DNA of 6,806 bases. Origin: Caldifarciminota bacterium. Its GTDB lineage: Bacteria; Hydrothermota; Hydrothermia; B15-G9; DRBW01. A model generated the notes under the pieces. The model searched no databases, was not told the origin of the DNA, and saw only the letters and a program-made list of their open reading frames with translations. The stretch lies in assembly GCA_011042705.1 (NCBI GenBank), contig DRBW01000225.1:1-6806 (forward strand), in the 5' to 3' direction. Below, one piece after another: positions 1-6,806 of this stretch (positions within the stretch are counted from its first letter, which is position 1; each line of letters starts with the position of its first letter). Both the position numbers and the translations under genes were made by a program.

Positions 1-19
1 CGTGGTTTAAAATTTCTTC

Positions 20-1042
20 GTGTCGAAGAAGCCCGGGGTGCTCATAATCAGGACCAGGATGATCGGCGATGTCCTTCTCGACACTCCCCTCATAAGGGCG
101 CTTCGCCGCAAGGGGTTCGAAGTCCACTACTTAACGGGCAGGGCGGCTTCAGAGATCCTCGCGTGGAACCCACATATCTCCCGGCTGTTTAGAAGGGAAG
201 ATTACCGGTTTGTCGAGCTGCTTAAGACGGTGAGGATAAACAGGTATTATGCCCTATTTGACTTCATGCACAACCTGTGGAGCATGGCGCTCACGGCTTT
301 TTCGGGAGCCGACATAAGGGCCGCCATAACCGAAGGCGACGCGGTTTTCCCCTATAACTTCAAGGTCAAACCGCCTTACGAGGCGAAACCCTACACCGTT
401 TTTCACAGGCTGGAATTTTTAAGAACCCTGGGAATAGATCCGGAGGGCTTCTCCGCCGATCTCGAGTTTCCCCTTCCCGACGATATATTAAAGACAATGG
501 AGGAAAGGCTTCGGGAGGCAGGATGGAGAAAAGGAGAATTTCTCGTCGCGGTTCACGCCGATCCGGGATCGCCGGTTCGAAACTGGCCTCTGGACAGATT
601 TCTCAGTGTTTCAGAGAGACTTGTAAAGGAATTCGACGCCCGGGTGCTCTTCATCTGGACTCCCGACAAGAAGGGGATGCTCGAGACGGCGCTTGCCGCC
701 GTTAAAACGGAGAAAGTATCTCTCGCTCCTCCCACTGAGACCCTTCATCACCTCGGGGCACTTCTGCGGCTGGTTGACCTTTTCTTCGGGGTGGACTCCG
801 GACCGAGGCACATAGCCATAAGCCAGGGGACGCCCACCTTTGCCATCTTCACCCACGCTTCGCCGGCTGGTTGGACCCCTCCCGGCGACCCGAGGCACGG
901 CCACGTATCAAAGGGGTTGCCCTGCCAGCCCTGCGGAAAGCCGCGATGCCCTCTCGGAACCTATGAATGTCTCAAAACCCTCTCGGTCGAGGAAGTGTAC
1001 GGATCGCTTCGTGAATTTATAAAGAGGGTTTGGGAAAGGTAG
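20..1042 (+). CDS. Glycosyltransferase family 9 (heptosyltransferase-like)
   Basis: This 340-residue protein looks like a GT-B fold glycosyltransferase of family 9, the family of the ADP-heptose:LPS heptosyltransferases that build the inner core of lipopolysaccharide at the cytoplasmic face of the inner membrane. Seen: an N-terminal strand and glycine loop, VLIIRTRMIGDVLLDTP (residues 7-23), where D17 matches the catalytic Asp of WaaC-type enzymes. A C-terminal donor-site motif, GVDSGPRHIAISQGTP (257-272), and a closing cysteine cluster (C302, C305, C310, C317) usual in this family complete the picture; these are its only cysteines. Length is normal. Substrate cannot be read from the sequence, so no symbol is given. 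The start is GTG at 20, after an in-frame TAA at 8-10. GTG at 38 is an alternative, and no clear ribosome binding site precedes either. It converges on secA with one base between stops and has no visible functional tie to it. Confidence 0.9.
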   Translation: MSKKPGVLIIRTRMIGDVLLDTPLIRALRRKGFEVHYLTGRAASEILAWNPHISRLFRREDYRFVELLKTVRINRYYALFDFMHNLWSMALTAFSGADIRAAITEGDAVFPYNFKVKPPYEAKPYTVFHRLEFLRTLGIDPEGFSADLEFPLPDDILKTMEERLREAGWRKGEFLVAVHADPGSPVRNWPLDRFLSVSERLVKEFDARVLFIWTPDKKGMLETALAAVKTEKVSLAPPTETLHHLGALLRLVDLFFGVDSGPRHIAISQGTPTFAIFTHASPAGWTPPGDPRHGHVSKGLPCQPCGKPRCPLGTYECLKTLSVEEVYGSLREFIKRVWER

Positions 1043-1043
1043 T

Positions 1044-4022
<2,979 letters not shown>

Positions 4023-4033
4023 TTCTTTTCACG

Positions 4034-4038
4034 CCTCC
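4034..4038 (-). promoter_or_regulatory. Ribosome binding site of secA
   Basis: On the minus strand GGAGG lies 11 bases before the secA ATG, with an A-rich stretch (GAAAAGAA) between. The spacing is a little long but the match to the anti-Shine-Dalgarno sequence is strong, and it supports the ATG at 4020-4022 as the start. Confidence 0.75.
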
Positions 4039-4056
4039 GAAGATGGAATTCATCAT

Positions 4057-4085
4057 AATATACCCTTCTATCGGCCATCAGTCAA
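4057..4085 (-). promoter_or_regulatory. Sigma-70-type promoter of secA
   Basis: Reading the minus strand, TTGACT (4080-4085, five of six to the -35 consensus TTGACA) is followed after exactly 17 bases by TATATT (4057-4062, five of six to TATAAT). Transcription would begin near 4050, giving a leader of about 28 bases that carries the secA ribosome binding site. The site sits in the only intergenic gap of the window, directly upstream of secA. A 5-base inverted repeat (CCCTT/AAGGG, 4063-4067 and 4084-4088) brackets the spacer. The remainder of the gap (4086-4098) holds nothing recognisable, and no intrinsic terminator for ruvB is seen, so read-through from the ruv operon may add to secA expression. 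Confidence 0.75.
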
Positions 4086-4098
4086 GGGCAGGAGAATC

Positions 4099-5100
4099 TC
4101 AGAAAAGGTTTCCTCCTGCCTTAATGCCAAAATGCCTGAAAGCGAGCTCCGTGGCGACCCTTCCCCTCTGAGTCCTCTTTATGAAACCCTCCCTGAGGAG
4201 ATAGGGCTCGTAAACCTCCTCTATGGTCTCGGGCTCCTCTCCTACCGCGAGGGAGAGGGTCTTTATCCCGACGGGGCCGCCGTTGAACTTCTCGATTATC
4301 GCCAGGAGGATCTTCTTGTCCATCTCATCGAGGCCCCTCTCGTCCACCTCGAGCCTTTCCAGGGCAAAGTGGGCTATCTCGAGGGTGATCACACCGTTGC
4401 CCTCGACCTCGGCGAAATCCCTTACTCGCCTTAGAAGCCTGTTTGCGATTCTGGGAGTTCCGCGGGAGCGCGCCGCGATTTCCCTGGCGCCCTCGTCGGT
4501 TATCTCCACATCCAGAAGCCGGGCCGATCGTTTAACGATGAGCGATAGCTCCTCAACGGTGTAGAAATCGAGCCTGAAGCTCATCCCGAAGCGGGCGAGC
4601 AGGGGAGAGGTGATCATGCCAGCCCTTGTTGTGGCTCCTATCAGCGTGAAGGGAGAGAGATGAAGCTTTATGGACTGGGCTCCAGGCCCCTTGTCGATCA
4701 CGATGTCGATCCTGAAATCCTCCATGGCCGAGTAGAGATACTCCTCAACCGTTCGGGGCAGCCTGTGTATCTCGTCGATAAAGAGGATGTCGCCCTTCTT
4801 GAGCCCCGTGAGAAGCCCCGCCAGGTCGGCGGGCCTCTCGATGACCGGACCCGACGTGGACTTTATGTCGACCCCCATCTCCCGGGAGAGGATGTAGGCG
4901 AGAGTTGTCTTGCCGAGGCCGGGCGGACCATAAAAGAGTACGTGATCCAGCGCCTCGCCTCTTCTTTTTGCCGCCTCGGCGAAGACACGGAGATTTTCCT
5001 TTAGCTTCGTGTGGCCTATGAACTCGTCGAGGGTCCTGGGCCTCAGCGCCCTGTCGAACTCCAGCTCGTCTATCTGCGGTTTGGGATCAGTTATCCTCAT
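4099..5100 (-). CDS. ruvB: Holliday junction branch migration ATPase RuvB
   Basis: RuvB is the AAA+ motor that assembles as hexameric rings on DNA arms flanking RuvA and drives branch migration of Holliday junctions during recombinational repair. Seen in its 333 residues (normal family length): Walker A GPPGLGKTT (58-66), Walker B ILFIDEIHRL (105-114), the presensor beta-hairpin that contacts RuvA (about 129-150), sensor 1 GATTRAG (155-161), the arginine finger R170 in LLARFG, sensor 2 in RGTPRIANR (213-221, R217), and a C-terminal winged-helix domain (about 259-333) ending with the RGRVAT and FRHFG motifs. All catalytic residues are present, so it should be active. The ATG start overlaps the ruvA stop by 14 bases and has GGAAGG six bases upstream, which indicates translational coupling with ruvA. 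It is the last gene of the ruv cluster. Confidence 0.99.
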   Translation of the reverse strand: MRITDPKPQIDELEFDRALRPRTLDEFIGHTKLKENLRVFAEAAKRRGEALDHVLFYGPPGLGKTTLAYILSREMGVDIKSTSGPVIERPADLAGLLTGLKKGDILFIDEIHRLPRTVEEYLYSAMEDFRIDIVIDKGPGAQSIKLHLSPFTLIGATTRAGMITSPLLARFGMSFRLDFYTVEELSLIVKRSARLLDVEITDEGAREIAARSRGTPRIANRLLRRVRDFAEVEGNGVITLEIAHFALERLEVDERGLDEMDKKILLAIIEKFNGGPVGIKTLSLAVGEEPETIEEVYEPYLLREGFIKRTQRGRVATELAFRHFGIKAGGNLF

Positions 5101-5701
5101 TTTCGGCCTTCCGAGACAGCGCTGTCTTGATGATCTCCTCGAGGGGAGCTCCCTCTTCTATCTTTTTGCTTGCCCTCTTCAGGGCTTCTTTTGCCTCTTT
5201 TTCCTTCAACCCCAGGGCGAGCAGTGCCTCCAGGGCTTTTTCCCGCGATTCTTCGGCTTTGCTCCCCTCCCTTATTTTCTCCCTCAGGGAGGGGATCTTG
5301 CCGCCGAGTTCGAAGGCTATTCTCTCAGCACGCCTTCTCCCGATTCCCCTTATGGAAGCCAGAAGATCGAGGTTCCCCTCAGAGACAGCCTTCAGAAGTT
5401 CCTCAGCCGTCGTTCCCGATAATACCCGCAGGGCCAGGCCCGGACCGACGCCCGGCAATTTGAGGAGTTCCCTGAACATAGTTCGGTCTTCTTCGCTTAT
5501 GAAGCCATAAAGGAGGGCCTCTCCCTTGTAAAAATAGGGATAGATGTAAAGCCTGACCTCATTGCCGCATTCGGGCAGCTTCTCATAGGTGCTCACGGGA
5601 ATGTGGATCTCGAATTCGACCTCAGAAAGTCCAGCTATCAGCGAGAGGTTTACGAGCACAGGACTCTTTTTAGTAAGTTTTCCTTTAAGCGAGAAGATCA
5701 T
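5087..5701 (-). CDS. ruvA: Holliday junction DNA-binding protein RuvA
   Basis: RuvA forms tetramers that hold the four-way junction open and square and load RuvB. The 204 residues show the three expected parts: an N-terminal OB-fold domain (1-66, ending in the LLYGF motif), two helix-hairpin-helix DNA-binding motifs, LPGVGPGLALRVL (82-94) and IRGIGRRRAERIAFELGGKI (117-136), and, after an acidic/basic linker, the C-terminal RuvB-binding helical domain (about 153-197). The OB domain is divergent: the usual GVGY-type turn is replaced by a slightly longer stretch (about 21-32), and the positions of the acidic pin (E. coli E55-D56, just before LLYGF) align with K59-G60, with E61 next. The ATG start fits the family's MI-x-x-L-x-G opening and lies 17 bases inside ruvC. 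A purine-rich AAAGGGAA precedes it very closely, so translation probably depends on coupling with ruvC. Confidence 0.98.
   Translation of the reverse strand: MIFSLKGKLTKKSPVLVNLSLIAGLSEVEFEIHIPVSTYEKLPECGNEVRLYIYPYFYKGEALLYGFISEEDRTMFRELLKLPGVGPGLALRVLSGTTAEELLKAVSEGNLDLLASIRGIGRRRAERIAFELGGKIPSLREKIREGSKAEESREKALEALLALGLKEKEAKEALKRASKKIEEGAPLEEIIKTALSRKAENEDN
5107..5112 (-). promoter_or_regulatory. Ribosome binding site of ruvB
   Basis: GGAAGG on the minus strand, inside the end of ruvA, lies six bases before the ruvB ATG (5098-5100). It supports this start and a 14-base ruvA-ruvB overlap. Confidence 0.6.
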
Positions 5702-6155
5702 TTCCCTTTAAGACAAGAGTGAGAGCTACAGCCAGAGCATCCGTTATGTGGTCCTGAAGGTCGCTTTCCTCGAGCCCGAAGATTCTCTTCACCATGTAAG
5801 CTACCTGACCCTTGGATGCCCTGCCGTTTCCTGTCACGGCGAGTTTCACGGCCGTGGGGGAGAATTCTGCTATCCTGACCTTTTTCCTGTGCAGGGCGAG
5901 CAACGTCACGCCCCGCGCAGCCCCGAGGAGGAGAGCAGAGTTGACATTTTTATGGTAAATCACGCTTTCGAGGACGGCCCAGGTGGGACGGTGAGTCTCC
6001 AGCAGCCCCTCGACGGCATCGTAGATCTTTGAGAGCCTCTCACCGAGGTCCCCCTTGCGGGTTTTCACCACTCCGTAATCGAGAACTTTGAGGTCCCCGT
6101 CGATGAGGCCGAAGCCCGTAGCAGAGAGCCCCGGATCTATCCCCAGAACCTTCAC
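5685..6155 (-). CDS. ruvC: Holliday junction resolvase RuvC
   Basis: RuvC is the dimeric, metal-dependent endonuclease of the RNase H fold that cuts Holliday junctions symmetrically. Seen in its 156 residues (slightly shorter than the roughly 170 usual): GIDPGLSATGFG (5-16) with catalytic D7, AVLESVIYHKN (60-70) with E63, the conserved AVTGNGRASKGQV (106-118), and the closing DHITDALAVAL (135-145). Aligned on the last aspartate, the catalytic set is D7, E63, H136 and D139. Histidine at the third position is what I recall for Thermus RuvC and Cas9, whereas E. coli has Asp. The enzyme should be active. The start codon is GTG at 6153-6155, overlapping the yebC stop by four bases (GTGA), with a weak GGAAG four bases upstream. 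It is the second visible gene of the operon and overlaps ruvA by 17 bases. Confidence 0.98.
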   Translation of the reverse strand: MKVLGIDPGLSATGFGLIDGDLKVLDYGVVKTRKGDLGERLSKIYDAVEGLLETHRPTWAVLESVIYHKNVNSALLLGAARGVTLLALHRKKVRIAEFSPTAVKLAVTGNGRASKGQVAYMVKRIFGLEESDLQDHITDALAVALTLVLKGNDLLA

Positions 6156-6806
6156 GACGCTTCCGAGAATGCCTTTAAAGTTTCGTCGGGTATGTCGAAA
6201 TTGGAGTACACGTTCTGAACGTCATCCTGATCCTCCAGAGCCTCTATCAGCCTGAGAAGCTGTTCGGCCTTCTTCGCCTCGACCTTCACCTGGGATTTCG
6301 GCAACATGGTGACTTCAGCCTGAGTGTAAGGGATGTTCTTCTCATCGAGGGCTTTCTTGACGTTTTCGAAATCTTTCGGCGACGTGATGATGGTGTAGCT
6401 GTCCTCCTCCACCTTGACGTCTTCAGCGCCGGCATCCAGGACCACCTCCAGGATCTCGTCCTCAGAAGCGGCTTCCCTGTCGACATAAATGACACCCTTT
6501 TCCTCGAACTGCCATGCTACGCTGCCAGCTCCGCCCATGTTTCCTCCGTACTTCGTGAAAATGTGTCTGATCTCGCCGGCAGTCCGGTTTTTGTTGTCGG
6601 TGAGAGCGACCACCATTATGGCAGCCCCTCCGGGCCCGTAGCCCTCATATACGACCTGCTCGTAAGCCTGTCCCTCGAGCTCGCCCGTTCCCTTCTTTAT
6701 GGCCCTCTCGATGTTGTCCCAGGGCATGTTGTAGCTCTTGGCCTTTTCTATCGCCATCCTGAGCCTTGGGTTGAATTCGGGGTTGCCGCCACCCATCCTG
6801 GCAGCC
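6152..6806 (-). CDS. yebC: YebC/TACO1 family protein, 5' end beyond window
   Basis: YebC/TACO1 proteins were long annotated as transcriptional regulators; bacterial and mitochondrial work now points to a ribosome-associated role that relieves stalling at proline-rich stretches. The visible part has 217 codons reading A-A-R before the first internal Met (6794-6796), matching the family's AAR-x-GGG segment, so that Met is not the start and roughly 33 N-terminal residues lie outside the window. Seen, counting from that Met: PRLRMAIEKAKSYNMP (10-25), DNIERAIKKGTGE (27-39), YEGYGPGGAAIMV (50-62), TDNKNRTAGEIRH (66-78), GSVAWQFEEKGVI (91-103), and the typical ending DDVQNVYSNFDIPDE (191-205). Its stop overlaps the ruvC GTG start. 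The yebC-ruvC pairing is common in bacteria, also in E. coli. Any operon promoter lies beyond 6806. Confidence 0.97.
   Translation of the reverse strand, partial: AARMGGGNPEFNPRLRMAIEKAKSYNMPWDNIERAIKKGTGELEGQAYEQVVYEGYGPGGAAIMVVALTDNKNRTAGEIRHIFTKYGGNMGGAGSVAWQFEEKGVIYVDREAASEDEILEVVLDAGAEDVKVEEDSYTIITSPKDFENVKKALDEKNIPYTQAEVTMLPKSQVKVEAKKAEQLLRLIEALEDQDDVQNVYSNFDIPDETLKAFSEAS

Noticed and set aside
1..192. Frame 1 is open from the left edge to a TAG at 190-192, possibly the end of an upstream gene
   Set aside because: It would overlap the glycosyltransferase by over 170 bases, and the translation after base 20 looks like an out-of-frame shadow. The TAA at 8-10 could equally end an upstream gene; nine bases are too few to tell.
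4023..4098. A LexA (SOS) box controlling ruv or secA
   Set aside because: Neither CTGT-N8-ACAG nor GAAC-N4-GTTC type palindromes is seen in the gap, and the promoter of the ruv operon lies outside the window.
4660..5004. A + strand open frame antisense to ruvB (similar ones occur over ruvA and ruvC)
   Set aside because: Composition follows the complement of the conserved ruv genes, and no independent coding evidence is present.
6794..6796. This ATG as the start of yebC
   Set aside because: The three codons before it (A-A-R) continue the conserved family sequence, and the conserved N-terminal part of the family would be missing. The gene runs off the window edge.

Overview
This is a densely coding bacterial window (about 99% coding, moderately GC-rich by eye) holding six protein genes: one on the + strand and five on the - strand. 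The five are housekeeping genes, read from right to left: a 5'-truncated yebC, then ruvC, ruvA, ruvB and secA. A family-9 glycosyltransferase on the + strand converges on secA from the left. No RNA gene, mobile element, CRISPR array or long non-coding stretch is visible. The only real intergenic gap is 76 bases (4023-4098).

Organism: a family-9 glycosyltransferase of the LPS heptosyltransferase type suggests a diderm (outer-membrane) bacterium. SecA carries a long insertion after its DEAD-type ATPase core, with wording I associate with the Bacteroidetes/Chlorobi/Gemmatimonadetes (FCB) side of the tree and related candidate phyla. That placement is inference from memory of the family. All six proteins are cysteine-poor and rich in charged residues. 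Four cysteines in SecA and four in the glycosyltransferase are each confined to one short cluster.

Layout: positions 1-1042 hold the glycosyltransferase. Its stop and the secA stop are separated by one base (1043), and no terminator is evident. secA (1044-4022) has its own strong sigma-70-type promoter in the 76-base gap (TTGACT, 17 bases, TATATT). ruvB, ruvA, ruvC and yebC (4099-6806) form one overlapping cluster with overlaps of 14, 17 and 4 bases, so they are almost certainly one translationally coupled operon whose promoter lies beyond the right edge.

Function: RuvA binds Holliday junctions, RuvB drives their branch migration and RuvC resolves them. YebC/TACO1 is a translation-associated factor whose gene often sits next to ruvC. 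SecA is the ATPase motor of the Sec protein-export pathway. I see no sign of a new multi-gene system. The most notable points are variations inside known proteins: a four-cysteine insertion in the SecA motor combined with loss of the usual C-terminal zinc motif, and a RuvA whose acidic pin looks altered.
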